Origin: Lederbergia citrisecunda | Lineage (GTDB): Bacteria; Bacillota; Bacilli; Bacillales; Bacillaceae_C | Direction of reading: 5' to 3' | Length of the DNA: 64,000 nucleotides | Assembly (NCBI RefSeq): GCF_018343695.1 | Contig: NZ_JAGYPJ010000001.1 | Location: 4,345,641-4,409,640 of the forward strand | Part shown: positions 9,393 through 17,600 of the stretch, piece by piece | How positions within the stretch are numbered: position 1 is the first letter of the stretch | Layout: the number at the start of each line of letters is the position of its first letter | The notes under the pieces: generated by a model | Database searches by the model: none | Seen by the model: the letters and a program-made list of their open reading frames with translations, nothing else | Told to the model about the DNA's origin: nothing | Made by a program: the position numbers and the translations under genes

Positions 9393-10058
9393 ATGAAGGT
9401 TTACGATTTAACGGGACCAATCGAAAGTGGAATGTGGGGGTATGGTGAACCTTTTCCGAGTGTGAAAATTCAACCAATCGCCACGATTGAAAAAGACGGT
9501 TTTAGCTCTCATAGTTTTCAAATTCATTCCCTTTCGGGGACGTATGTTGAAAATGGCAATCATCTTTTAGTTGAAACAGAGTCAATTGATCAATTACCAG
9601 TTGATCGTTTCATCAAAACGGCTTGGGTAGCACAATTGAATGATAAAGAAGCACTTGAACCTGTCAGTGCGGATGAGCTAGAGGCAGCGGTCGGGGAGCA
9701 TGTGAAACCAGGGGATGCATTGTTAGTAAGTACGGGCTGGGATAAAAATTGGAATAAACCAGGTTACGTTGAAAAAAATCCATTCTTTCTTCCAGAAGCT
9801 ATGGACTGGGCTGTTGAAAAACAAATTAGCATCCTAGGTACAGACCTTACACATATCCAAGATCCACGTGACGATGATGGATCGCTCTTGAAAAATCTAT
9901 ATAAGCACGACGGTCTTTTAATTGCACCGGTAGTAAATTTAAGGAAGGTGGAAGGCAGCGGACCTTTTACGCTAATCGCACTACCATTGCTAATACCTGG
10001 AGTAAATAGTACACCTTGTCGTGTAATTTTGATGGATTCATCCAACGCAAACTCTTAG
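9393..10058 (+). CDS. Cyclase (kynurenine-formamidase-like) family protein with altered metal motif
   Basis: A 221-residue cyclase-family protein (KynB/isatin hydrolase fold), recognisable from the N-terminal VYDLTGPIESGMW and the C-terminal PFTLIALPLLIPG. The family's metal-binding H-x-G-T-H-x-D-x-x-x-H is here LSGTYVENGNH: the second His is Tyr and the Asp is Glu. The later His/Glu pair also seems altered (LYKHDGLLIAPVVNL). It may use another metal arrangement, or have lost hydrolase activity. ATG at 9393 is preferred to the GTG at 9384 because TAGGTAGG precedes it. It lies inside the operon, 15 bases before the first histidine phosphatase. Confidence 0.75.
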   Translation: MKVYDLTGPIESGMWGYGEPFPSVKIQPIATIEKDGFSSHSFQIHSLSGTYVENGNHLLVETESIDQLPVDRFIKTAWVAQLNDKEALEPVSADELEAAVGEHVKPGDALLVSTGWDKNWNKPGYVEKNPFFLPEAMDWAVEKQISILGTDLTHIQDPRDDDGSLLKNLYKHDGLLIAPVVNLRKVEGSGPFTLIALPLLIPGVNSTPCRVILMDSSNANS

Positions 10059-10073
10059 GAAGGAGAATGAGAA

Positions 10074-10724
10074 ATGGATAAAATTTTTCTCTTGCGGCAC
10101 GGAATGAGGCTGGATTTGGAAGACGAAGCTTATTGGCGCCACTATGCGAAGCGTGTGGATGATACTCCGCTTTCTGCAAACGGAATTAATCAAGCGCAGG
10201 AAACCGCAGAGTTACTTAAGGACGAAGGAATAAAACATATTTTTGCTTCTCCATTTTTTCGCACCTTGCAAACAGCCAATATCATTGCTGAAAAATTAGA
10301 TCTAAAAGTAAATATTGAATATGGATTTATGGAACAGCTTGCAGAAATATGGTTTAGTGATTTTCCTGAAATCATTACCAAGGAAGAGGCTTTTGAAATT
10401 TTTCCAAGCATAAACAAAGATTACAAATCATTTGTAATGCCTAAGTTTCCGGAAAATGTATCAAAAGTAGATGTGTTCGAACGAGTTGGTAAAACTTTGG
10501 AGCATGTATTTGAGCACTATCATGAACCAATCCTTATTGTCGGGCACGGTGCTTCCGTTTGGGAAACGACAAGGAATTTATGGGAAAAGGGAAGAGCCAC
10601 GGAATACCCTCCTAAAGAATATAATCAGAAAATGTGTGCGCTACATAAATTCACTTTACAAGATGGAAAATGGGAGTTGGCCTTATCTACTACTGAACAT
10701 TTAAGCTATGTAGATACATGGTAA
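10074..10724 (+). CDS. Histidine phosphatase family protein (paralogue 1)
   Basis: A 216-residue phosphoglycerate-mutase-fold phosphatase. The phosphorylated histidine lies in FLLRHGMRLD (~5-14), and the second catalytic His in IVGHGAS (~157-163). RHGMR...D differs from the usual RHGET of sugar mutases and is closer to the RHGxRxD seen in UBASH3/ecdysteroid-phosphatase-like members. GGAGAATGAGAA ribosome site. Very similar to the next gene along its whole length (shared AYWRHY, FASPFFRTLQTA/FSSPFFRTLQTA, FPSINxDY, MCALxK, TTEHLS), so the two arose by tandem duplication. Substrate is presumably a phosphorylated small molecule of the cluster's pathway. Confidence 0.85.
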   Translation: MDKIFLLRHGMRLDLEDEAYWRHYAKRVDDTPLSANGINQAQETAELLKDEGIKHIFASPFFRTLQTANIIAEKLDLKVNIEYGFMEQLAEIWFSDFPEIITKEEAFEIFPSINKDYKSFVMPKFPENVSKVDVFERVGKTLEHVFEHYHEPILIVGHGASVWETTRNLWEKGRATEYPPKEYNQKMCALHKFTLQDGKWELALSTTEHLSYVDTW

Positions 10725-10740
10725 ATAGGTGGTGAGCATT

Positions 10741-11382
10741 GTGGTTAATGAAGTATTTGTTTTACGTCATGGTATAAGGCTTGATATTGATGATAAAGCG
10801 TATTGGAGGCATTACCTCAAAAGGAAAGACGATGTACCTTTATCAAACAGAGGAATTATTCAAGCTCAGGAGACGGGGGAGTTTTTAAAAAAGGAAAATA
10901 TCAAACATATTTTTAGTTCACCTTTTTTCCGAACGTTGCAAACAGCTCAGGCTGTAGCGACGAAATTAAACCTACCAATCAATGTTGAGTATGGGTTTAT
11001 CGAAATGCTTAATCCTGATTGGTTCCCTGCCTACCCTGAACTTTTATCCAAAGAGGAAGCAGCCTCCATTTTTCCGAGTATAAATCGTGACTATGAATCT
11101 ATCGTTCGACCGGAATATCCTGAAACGGATTATGAGGGCGTTGTGTTACATAGGGTAAAAAAGGCGTTGGATGAAATCATTACGACCTACGATGGATCTA
11201 TTTTAATCGTAGGTCATGGGGCATCGACTGAATCGGCTGCAAAGGCATTGATGTTGCCCGATTCTTGGGAAGGTTTTAACGGAAAAATGTGCGCGTTAAA
11301 CAAATACGTTTATGATGACGAGAAATGGTCTTTTGCTTATGGAACAACCGAACATTTAAGTGCAGAATCAATCCTAAATTAG
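10741..11382 (+). CDS. Histidine phosphatase family protein (paralogue 2)
   Basis: A 213-residue second copy of the preceding phosphatase. Catalytic motifs VLRHGIRLD and IVGHGAS are intact. The best start is the GTG at 10741, 8 bases after AGGTGG (10727-10732); this gives MVNEVFVLRHG, matching MDKIFLLRHG of its twin. Both active sites are complete, so this is not a decaying copy; the pair may act on two related substrates or as a heterodimer. Fifteen bases separate it from the next gene, which has AGGAGGAG in the gap, consistent with one operon. Confidence 0.85.
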   Translation: MVNEVFVLRHGIRLDIDDKAYWRHYLKRKDDVPLSNRGIIQAQETGEFLKKENIKHIFSSPFFRTLQTAQAVATKLNLPINVEYGFIEMLNPDWFPAYPELLSKEEAASIFPSINRDYESIVRPEYPETDYEGVVLHRVKKALDEIITTYDGSILIVGHGASTESAAKALMLPDSWEGFNGKMCALNKYVYDDEKWSFAYGTTEHLSAESILN

Positions 11383-11397
11383 GAGGAGAGATATTTT

Positions 11398-12477
11398 ATG
11401 GCAAAACTAGAAAAGCTACGTTTAGGAGTCGCCTATCATGGAAATCGAATCCTTAAGCATGTGGACAGCGATTTAAGAAATATCATTGATCATAATTTTA
11501 ACATGATTCTTCATACGTTTTCCCATAACGACTGGGATAGACACCGAAATGTCATGAAAGAAATCATTCAAATGAGCGAAGGGTATGGCTTAGAAGTTTG
11601 GGTCAATAATTGGGGGCTAGCAGGACCTCCTGGAGATAAATCTCATTTCTTAGGATATTCGCCGGATAGCCACCAAATATATTCAGATGGGTCAATGGAT
11701 CCTGTTCGAGTTTGTTTGAATAGTCCTGAATTTCGAAGTTTTACAAAAGAGTGGATTGATGTAATCAAAGAAGCAGGGGCTAAAAAAGTGTTTTGGGATG
11801 AACCGCATTTGGGTGCTAAAACGGTAGATAATAATGGAAAGCCCATTATTTATAGTTGTATGTGTAAGCGTTGTCAAAAGCTTTTCAAAGAAAGGTACCA
11901 GCATGATATGCCAGTAGAATTTACGAAGGAAGTAGAAGAATTTAGGAGCTGGACAATTCGTGATTATTTTAGTGAGGTAACTCAGTACAGTAATCAAAAA
12001 TCGATGGATAACATAATATGTGTCATGCTTGAGGAACAACATGGGATTAATTTGAGGGCTCTAGATTATATCGCTGAAATGGATACGATGGATAATATCG
12101 GGGCCACCCCATACTGGCAATTAAACCCGGATGTTTATATTGAACCTTATGAATATGTTTATAATGCGACCAAATTAAATATGGACATATGCAGCCGCCA
12201 TAATAAGGACCATAATATTTGGATACAAGGATGGAATACACCTGCAGGAAGAGAAGAAGAAATTATTTATGCCTCAGAAGCTGCATATGATGCTGGGGCG
12301 AGAACGATACTTGTATGGGGATATCGCGGTTGTGAATCGAATGACTATGGGTCGAAAAATCCTGATTTAACTTGGAAAGTAGTTGGTGATGCCATGACGA
12401 GATTAAAAAATAGGCATCGTGATGAACAGCTTGCTACATTAAGAGAAAAAGGTCAACAGCAATTGGTAACTAAATAG
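11398..12477 (+). CDS. Uncharacterised protein, probable TIM-barrel glycoside-hydrolase-like enzyme
   Basis: A 359-residue soluble protein without a signal peptide that I cannot assign to a named family. The pattern is that of a (beta/alpha)8 sugar-acting enzyme: ILHTFSHNDWDRH, LEVWVNNWGLAGPP, KKVFWDEPHLG (an acidic D-E at a strand end, ~139-149) followed by a cysteine cluster SCMCKRCQKLF (~160-170), VMLEEQHG (~210) and ARTILVWGYRG (~300). WDEP plus a nearby C-x-C-x-x-C is reminiscent of some GH42/beta-galactosidase-like and DUF-type glycosidases, where the cysteines bind zinc. As last gene of the cluster it may hydrolyse the imported glycoside. Function is inferred only from pattern and context. 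Confidence 0.6.
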   Translation: MAKLEKLRLGVAYHGNRILKHVDSDLRNIIDHNFNMILHTFSHNDWDRHRNVMKEIIQMSEGYGLEVWVNNWGLAGPPGDKSHFLGYSPDSHQIYSDGSMDPVRVCLNSPEFRSFTKEWIDVIKEAGAKKVFWDEPHLGAKTVDNNGKPIIYSCMCKRCQKLFKERYQHDMPVEFTKEVEEFRSWTIRDYFSEVTQYSNQKSMDNIICVMLEEQHGINLRALDYIAEMDTMDNIGATPYWQLNPDVYIEPYEYVYNATKLNMDICSRHNKDHNIWIQGWNTPAGREEEIIYASEAAYDAGARTILVWGYRGCESNDYGSKNPDLTWKVVGDAMTRLKNRHRDEQLATLREKGQQQLVTK

Positions 12478-12495
12478 AATACAAGCATTGTATAA

Positions 12496-12540
12496 GGCTT
12501 TTCCCTTTGGTTGTTTTTGTGTTCGCTAAAGGGAAAAGCC
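12496..12540. terminator. Stem-loop at the end of the catabolic cluster
   Basis: GGCTTTTCCCTTT (12496-12508) pairs perfectly with AAAGGGAAAAGCC (12528-12540) over 13 bp. The downstream T-run is weak, but position right after the last gene supports a terminator. Confidence 0.6.
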
Positions 12541-12555
12541 CTTTACTAGAATTAA

Positions 12556-12668
12556 AGAAAGCATAAGTTTTTAAAAGTTTATACTTTTAACTAAAGCTTT
12601 CGTTGTCTAGCTCCAGGTGCCATTGGCTCAGAACATTTGCTAGTCGAAGGTAGCGTGCGCCTTGTGCC
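12556..12668. repeat. Dispersed intergenic repeat, copy R2 (short form)
   Basis: Contains GTCTAGCTCCAGGTGCC, TTTGCTAGTCG and GCGCCTTG. Its left end (GAAAGCATAAGTTTTTAA) is the inverse of the right end of copies R1 and R3. It supplies sequence up to the ribosome site of the GNAT gene. Confidence 0.65.
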
Positions 12669-12691
12669 TTTCTAAAGAAGGAGGTAAATAC

Positions 12692-13642
12692 ATGCAAAAC
12701 ATTCAAATTCAAACGCTAGAAGACTATCCAGGGGATACAAAGAAATTAACACAATTTTGGAATGAAAATCTAGCAGATTCATTTCCGATTAAAGAAAGTT
12801 TATTTGAAAGAAGTTTATTAAAAAACACTTGGATTGATCGCCAAAATTCATATATTGCCTTAGATGGAGATCAAGTAATTGGTCTACTGATTTCAAAAAA
12901 AGGCAAGGAACAAGGACTTTGGCAGGAACAAGTGTGGATAAGTGCATTCCTTGTCAACAAATGCTATCGCAAAAACGGAATTGGTAGCAGATTAATACAG
13001 CTGTTTGAGGATAAAATTCAAAAAGGAATGGATATTACTGTGGGATCAGACCCATACCATCTATTTCCTGGTATTCCTTCCGAACAAGTTGAGGCAATAA
13101 GCTTCTTTGAGAAGCGTGGATATGACGTAACTGATAAAACATATGATCTTCGAGCTGATATATCTGAACATAAGGAGCAGTATCCATTAGATCCTATGTA
13201 TTCAGTTAGAAGATTAAAAGAAGGGGAACAGGAAGAGCTTATTTTCCTATTCGCAAAGGATTTTGGCGAACGTTGGGTTTATGATTTAACAGAAGGATAT
13301 GGGAATAACGAAAGAAAAATTGATGGTACGATTGGATTGTTTAAAGACAATACACTCATAGGCTTCGCGAATGTAAACACCTTTAATGATGGGTATTTGG
13401 CGCCGAATGTCTTTTGGAAAGATCTCTTACATAATCATTATTCAGGACTGGGACCAATCGGAGTAGCGGAGGAATACCGAGGTAAAGGCCTAGGTATCGC
13501 CTTATTGGAAAAAGCTGTTTTGCAGCTCCAAAAAGAAGGCGTTAAGGAAATGGTTGTAGACTGGACTGTTTTTGTGAATTATTACGGGAAAGTTGGATGT
13601 AAACCATGGAAAGAATATGTACATACGGCTAAATCAAATTAA
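12692..13642 (+). CDS. GNAT family N-acetyltransferase with two GNAT domains
   Basis: A 316-residue protein made of two GNAT domains. The first (~1-155) has the acetyl-CoA loop VNKCYRKNGIGSRL, the second (~165-316) has VAEEYRGKGLGIALLEKAV, which carries a good Q/RxxGxG/A motif. ATG at 12692 has AAGGAGG 7 bases upstream; an in-frame TTG at 12662 lies inside the repeat and is rejected. Tandem-GNAT proteins include mycothiol-synthase-like and aminoglycoside-type enzymes, but nothing here fixes the acceptor. It is monocistronic, flanked by a repeat on one side and the S-box leader on the other. Confidence 0.85.
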   Translation: MQNIQIQTLEDYPGDTKKLTQFWNENLADSFPIKESLFERSLLKNTWIDRQNSYIALDGDQVIGLLISKKGKEQGLWQEQVWISAFLVNKCYRKNGIGSRLIQLFEDKIQKGMDITVGSDPYHLFPGIPSEQVEAISFFEKRGYDVTDKTYDLRADISEHKEQYPLDPMYSVRRLKEGEQEELIFLFAKDFGERWVYDLTEGYGNNERKIDGTIGLFKDNTLIGFANVNTFNDGYLAPNVFWKDLLHNHYSGLGPIGVAEEYRGKGLGIALLEKAVLQLQKEGVKEMVVDWTVFVNYYGKVGCKPWKEYVHTAKSN

Positions 13643-13739
13643 TATAATAATTTAACTTTAAATTGGAAAAAATGGAAATACAAAAGGATAATTATTGAAA
13701 AAAATGTAAAATCAGCATAAAATAAATTTAATTAAATAG

Positions 13740-13840
13740 TTATCTAGAGTGGCTTAGAGATCTGGCTCGAGGACGCCACAGCAACCTGCTTAAAAAAGTA
13801 AGGTGCTAATACCAGCAAAGCAATCGCTTTGGATGATAAA
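13740..13840 (+). promoter_or_regulatory. SAM (S-box, SAM-I) riboswitch
   Basis: The segment fits the S-box core: closing helix TTATCTAG / GATGATAA, AGAG, then GAGATCTGGCTCGAGGACGCC, CAGCAACCTGC and AAGGTGCTAATACCAGC. CAGCAACC...AAGGTGCTAAtxCC is the most diagnostic part of this class. It is followed by a strong intrinsic terminator, the usual transcription-attenuation layout (off when SAM is abundant). The downstream gene is an orphan small protein, not a standard methionine gene. Confidence 0.8.
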
Positions 13841-13847
13841 ACGGAGT

Positions 13848-13885
13848 AGAACCCTTTTGTATCCAATGCAAAAGGGTTCTTTTTA
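13848..13885 (+). terminator. Riboswitch expression-platform terminator
   Basis: AGAACCCTTTTG (13848-13859) pairs with CAAAAGGGTTCT (13869-13880), followed by TTTTTA, ending shortly before the ribosome site of the 65-aa gene. Confidence 0.85.
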
Positions 13886-13905
13886 GTCCGAAAGGAGGAG
13901 CATCA

Positions 13906-14103
13906 ATGGAAAACATCAACATGAAAAATGAAAAAGCAAAACAAGTAATAAATGATGGGTACGAAACACCACCGGTCACTGAGGTCATAAAAGAAATGAC
14001 TCCAGAAGAATTAGAAGCGTTCAAGAGGGAGAGGTATCAGAAGTTTATAAAACCGTTCTTGGATCAAAATGATACCCAGATCAAAAAGAAAAATAAGACG
14101 TAG
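13906..14103 (+). CDS. S-box-controlled small protein of unknown function
   Basis: A 65-residue soluble, highly charged protein preceded by a strong AAAGGAGG (13891-13898) 7 bases before the ATG. It is rich in Lys and Glu (MTPEELEAFKRERYQKF), has no cysteine, membrane segment or signal peptide, and ends in a basic tail. I recognise no family. Its leader is a complete S-box riboswitch with terminator, so expression should rise when SAM is low, pointing to a role in methionine/cysteine supply or methyl metabolism. It is followed by a bidirectional terminator and is therefore monocistronic. Confidence 0.75.
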   Translation: MENINMKNEKAKQVINDGYETPPVTEVIKEMTPEELEAFKRERYQKFIKPFLDQNDTQIKKKNKT

Positions 14104-14130
14104 TCTTTGTTGCAATAAAAAAATAAAGTC

Positions 14131-14165
14131 ACGCCCTAAATTTAGAAATTCAATTTAGGGCGTGC
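14131..14165. terminator. Bidirectional terminator between the small protein and phnE
   Basis: An A/T-flanked perfect stem, CACGCCCTAAATT with AATTTAGGGCGTG around a short loop, in the convergent gap. Confidence 0.8.
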
Positions 14166-14186
14166 ATCTTTCCATTTTTCTTTTGA

Positions 14187-14990
14187 TTATACAATCTTCT
14201 TCCTTATATATCCCGACAACAGATCAATGACTGAAACCATCATAATAATGCCTATTAAGATAATCCCGACACGTTCCCAATCTCTCGACGTAAGTGCAAA
14301 GATTAACGGAGTTCCGATACCGCCAGCTCCAATCATACCGAGAATGGCTGCAGAGCGAACATTGATTTCAAAACGATACAAAGTATACGAGATAAAACCA
14401 GGCATCACTTGTGGAAGGACTGCAAACCAGAGTATTTGCAAACGATTTGCCCCTGTTGCTGTCAATGCTTCAGCTGGCCCCGGATCGACACTTTCAATTT
14501 CCTCAGAAAAAAGCTTTCCTAACATGCCGATGGAGTGCAAACCTAAAGCGAGTACTCCGGCAAATGAACCGGGTCCGACCGCTTTAATGAACATAATCGC
14601 CATGACGATTTCCGGAAATGTCCGGATCAAACTGAGAAGGAATTTCCCTGTATTTGTAGTAGCCTTCCCTTTACTCATATTTGATGCTGCCCAAAAAGCA
14701 AATGGAATACAAAGGAAGGCAGAAATAAATGTGCCCAGTACTGAGATGGCTATCGTATCAAGGAGTCCACGTAATAAATCTTCTCCATCAGGCAAGTACA
14801 CATAATCCCAATCAGGACTAAAAATGCCAGAAAAAATTGCTTTTGATATTTGGCCAGCCGTTTCTTTTACACCTGTAATCGGCATCCCAGAAAACGCCCA
14901 AATATAAATGAGGGCAAGAGCTATATAAATCACCCATAGACGGTTATTTTTTTTTCGTGGTTTGATGTATGTTACTTGTGCATTGTTCAT
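14187..14990 (-). CDS. phnE: Phosphonate ABC transporter permease PhnE (second copy)
   Basis: A 267-residue membrane permease, about six helices, last gene of the minus-strand phn operon. The family EAA loop is seen around 170-190 (DPGPAEALTATGANRLQIL), followed by the typical SYTLYRFEINVRSAAILGMIGAGGIG, here broken as YRFEINVRSAAILGMIG near residue 205. It overlaps the upstream permease gene by four bases. Bacillus phn operons commonly carry two PhnE proteins that form a heterodimeric channel. Substrates of PhnCDE systems are phosphonates, phosphate esters or phosphite; which one cannot be decided here. Confidence 0.9.
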   Translation of the reverse strand: MNNAQVTYIKPRKKNNRLWVIYIALALIYIWAFSGMPITGVKETAGQISKAIFSGIFSPDWDYVYLPDGEDLLRGLLDTIAISVLGTFISAFLCIPFAFWAASNMSKGKATTNTGKFLLSLIRTFPEIVMAIMFIKAVGPGSFAGVLALGLHSIGMLGKLFSEEIESVDPGPAEALTATGANRLQILWFAVLPQVMPGFISYTLYRFEINVRSAAILGMIGAGGIGTPLIFALTSRDWERVGIILIGIIMMVSVIDLLSGYIRKKIV

Positions 14991-15778
14991 AAGAGTTTCT
15001 CCCGTAAAGTGGTGCTGATGTAATCGACAAGTAAAACTACGACTAATGTAAAAATGATAATGGAACTTGTTTTATCATATTCAAAGAATCCAAGAGTACG
15101 GTCGTAATAAAGTCCAATCCCACCTGCACCGACTAATCCTAAAACAGCAGCAGCCCGAATATTAACCTCAAACGTGTAAAGAACGTATGAAATATAATGT
15201 GCTAACACTTGTGGAATGACTCCGAAAAAAATCCACTGTACTTTATTTGCTCCGACTGCTGTCATTGCCTCTAATGGCCCAGGATCAATTGCTTCAATAG
15301 CTTCATACGTTAATTTGGCAACTAGTCCTATTGAAAAAATCGTTAAAGCAAGAATTCCGGGCAAAGGACCTAATCCAAAAATAGCAACAAAAATGGCGGC
15401 TAACAGCAGGTCAGGAATGGTCCGAATTAAATTTAGAACAGCTCTTACAGGGTAATGTAGCCAAGTACTTTTTATGATATTGCTCGCAGAAAAAATCGCA
15501 ATTGGAATGGCGATAATAGCTCCAAATGTTGTCCCCAATAGAGCCATTCGTATCGTATCAAGCATGGCTGGGATAATTTTTATAAAGTAAGACCAATTAG
15601 GCGGAAACATTTGCACGAGCAAATCAAGCATATTTGGAATGCCAATCATTAGTTCTGTCAATGAAGAACTTGTTTTTATGGCACTACCAAAAAACAGAAC
15701 AATCATCAATAGTACTGTTAAATACAATTTCTGCTTGCTCTGAGGAGTGGGTATTATTTTCTCCTGTTGTTTTATCAT
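14987..15778 (-). CDS. phnE: Phosphonate ABC transporter permease PhnE (first copy)
   Basis: A 263-residue integral membrane protein homologous to its downstream neighbour; both contain DPGPxEAxTAxGANKxQ and a conserved [20 protein letters not shown]-type stretch. Translational overlaps of four bases with both phnC (15775-15778) and the second phnE (14987-14990) show a tightly coupled operon. It forms the inner-membrane channel of a phosphonate/phosphate-ester importer with the second PhnE and the ATPase PhnC. Confidence 0.9.
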   Translation of the reverse strand: MIKQQEKIIPTPQSKQKLYLTVLLMIVLFFGSAIKTSSSLTELMIGIPNMLDLLVQMFPPNWSYFIKIIPAMLDTIRMALLGTTFGAIIAIPIAIFSASNIIKSTWLHYPVRAVLNLIRTIPDLLLAAIFVAIFGLGPLPGILALTIFSIGLVAKLTYEAIEAIDPGPLEAMTAVGANKVQWIFFGVIPQVLAHYISYVLYTFEVNIRAAAVLGLVGAGGIGLYYDRTLGFFEYDKTSSIIIFTLVVVLLVDYISTTLREKLL

Positions 15779-16545
15779 GCTTCTACTCCTAATAGCTCTT
15801 CTTTTTTAATAGGTCGTCCGTATATTTCCGAAAATACCTCATCTGTCGCTTTTTCCACTGGTCCATCAAAAACAACTTCACCAGCTCGGAGCCCAATAAT
15901 TCTCGTTGCATATTCTCTTGCCAAATCAATAAAGTGAAGGTTAACAATCGTTGTAATTCCTAGCTCCTGATTGATTCTTTTCAAATCATCCATTACTTGT
16001 TTTGTAGTTAAAGGATCGAGAGAGGCTACCGGTTCATCCGCCAAGATGATTTTTGCCTCTTGTGCAAGAGCACGAGCAATGGATACACGCTGTTGCTGAC
16101 CTCCTGAAAGCTCAGTCGCTCTGGAATAAGCTTTTTCAAGGATGTTTACTCGATGCAGGGCATCAAATGCTAGGTTCATATCTTCCTTTGGGAATAAACC
16201 TAAAATCGTTCGCCAAGTAGAATGATAGCCAACACGACCAGACAGTACGTTACGCAAAACGGATGAACGCTTTACAAGATTAAAGCTTTGAAAAATCATT
16301 CCAATATCTCTGCGTAGTCTTCTTAATTGTGCCCCTTTTGCCTCAGTAATCGATTTTCCATTAATAATGATATTCCCGCTAGAAATTTCAATTAATCGAT
16401 TGATGGAGCGCAAAAGAGTGGATTTTCCTGCTCCAGATAGACCAACAATTACGACAAACTCACCTTTTTCGATGGTGAGATTTATATTATTTAACCCTTT
16501 CACACCATTAGGATATGTTTTTGAAACATTAGCAAATTCTATCAC
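15775..16545 (-). CDS. phnC: Phosphonate ABC transporter ATP-binding protein PhnC
   Basis: A 256-residue ABC ATPase with all expected motifs: Walker [10 protein letters not shown] (35-43), a Q-loop MIFQSFNLV (~83-91), signature LSGGQQQR (~145), Walker B ILADEP (~166) and switch histidine VNLHFID (~200). The NLV..RSSVLxNVLxGR stretch after the Q-loop is characteristic of PhnC. It powers import through the two PhnE proteins. A stem-loop separates it from phnD upstream. Confidence 0.92.
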   Translation of the reverse strand: MIEFANVSKTYPNGVKGLNNINLTIEKGEFVVIVGLSGAGKSTLLRSINRLIEISSGNIIINGKSITEAKGAQLRRLRRDIGMIFQSFNLVKRSSVLRNVLSGRVGYHSTWRTILGLFPKEDMNLAFDALHRVNILEKAYSRATELSGGQQQRVSIARALAQEAKIILADEPVASLDPLTTKQVMDDLKRINQELGITTIVNLHFIDLAREYATRIIGLRAGEVVFDGPVEKATDEVFSEIYGRPIKKEELLGVEA

Positions 16546-16574
16546 TACAATTCCACCTTCTTTTATGATTAAAA

Positions 16575-16604
16575 AATGCCAAACCAGTTAACCTGGCTGG
16601 CATT
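16575..16604 (-). terminator. Stem-loop between phnD and phnC (partial terminator)
   Basis: On the minus strand AATGCC...CCAG pairs with CTGG...GGCATT and is followed by TTTTTT. It sits between phnD and phnC; such hairpins often let the binding protein be made in excess over the membrane parts. Confidence 0.65.
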
Positions 16605-16640
16605 ATATAATAAATGGGGGGGTAAAGGATATCAAAAAAA

Positions 16641-17558
16641 TTACTCGGTTTTTACTCTTTTAGCATAATCACGAACGATATCGAACACTTTATCTTCTGA
16701 TGTTACATAACCTTCATGTGAATAAATATCTTTAATAATTGCATGTCCTTCTTCATCTTTCCCGATGTCAATGAATGCTTGTTGAATCTTCTTCACCCAT
16801 TCCTCGCTCATATCTGAACGAATCGAAATGGTATCATTAGGGATTGCTTCGGTAAAATGTATGACTTTCGTGTCTTCAAAAACGGAAGGATAGTCACCTT
16901 TTACAATATTACGTGCATCTTGGAAAATGACTGCCGCATCGACATCACCATTTAACAATGCAATCACTGCTTGATCGTGACCTTTTACTGTGATTCCTTC
17001 AACATCCGTAAGCGGGTCAATTTTTTTATCCATTAAAGCAGCTGCTGGCCACACATATCCAGCTGAAGAAGTAACATCTTGGAAGGCAATTTTCTTACCT
17101 TTTAAATCTTCTATTTTATTAATATTAGAATCCTTTTTTACGATAAACATAGATTTGTAAAAGTCTACGAGCTTATCATTAGGCTGGCCGGTTTCATCGT
17201 CAACACCAAAGCGTTGTGCTTGAAGGATGACTTTGGCAGCACCTTTTTCATGGGCTTGTACATACGCGGTTGGAGGCAAGAAACCAACATCTACTTTCTT
17301 TGATGCCATTGCTTCTACGATAGTATTGTAGTTTGTCGATACGCTAACAGTCACCGGAATACCGAGCTTTTCCTTTAATAATCCTTCTAAAGGTTTTGCT
17401 TTCGCTTCTAATGTATCAGCATTTTGCGATGGTACAAATTGAACTGTCAGACTCTCAGGTACATAATCTCCACCTGATGCTTTCGTGGAGCCACATCCAC
17501 TTAAAATGCCGACAGCTATTGCTGATGACAGTCCAATTGCTGCCAATTTCTTAAACAT
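16641..17558 (-). CDS. phnD: Phosphonate ABC transporter substrate-binding lipoprotein PhnD
   Basis: A 305-residue lipoprotein: the signal peptide ends at ILSGC with the lipid-anchored cysteine at residue 22. The mature part is a type II periplasmic-binding-protein fold of the PhnD group (VQFVPSQNADTLEAKAKPLE; VDVGFLPPTAYVQAHEKGAA; SSAGYVWPAAALMDKKID). Ser/Thr residues in TSSAGYVWP match the anion-binding position of the family. First gene of phnDCEE, with a Pho-box-like promoter upstream and GGAGGTAACC-type ribosome site before the ATG. Confidence 0.92.
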   Translation of the reverse strand: MFKKLAAIGLSSAIAVGILSGCGSTKASGGDYVPESLTVQFVPSQNADTLEAKAKPLEGLLKEKLGIPVTVSVSTNYNTIVEAMASKKVDVGFLPPTAYVQAHEKGAAKVILQAQRFGVDDETGQPNDKLVDFYKSMFIVKKDSNINKIEDLKGKKIAFQDVTSSAGYVWPAAALMDKKIDPLTDVEGITVKGHDQAVIALLNGDVDAAVIFQDARNIVKGDYPSVFEDTKVIHFTEAIPNDTISIRSDMSEEWVKKIQQAFIDIGKDEEGHAIIKDIYSHEGYVTSEDKVFDIVRDYAKRVKTE

Positions 17559-17600
17559 AAGGTTACCTCCAGATGAGTAATAATTTTACTTACAAATCGA

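Noticed and set aside
14227-14805. 192-codon plus-strand frame opposite phnE
   Set aside because: Antisense to a conserved permease; no ribosome site and no recognisable motif.
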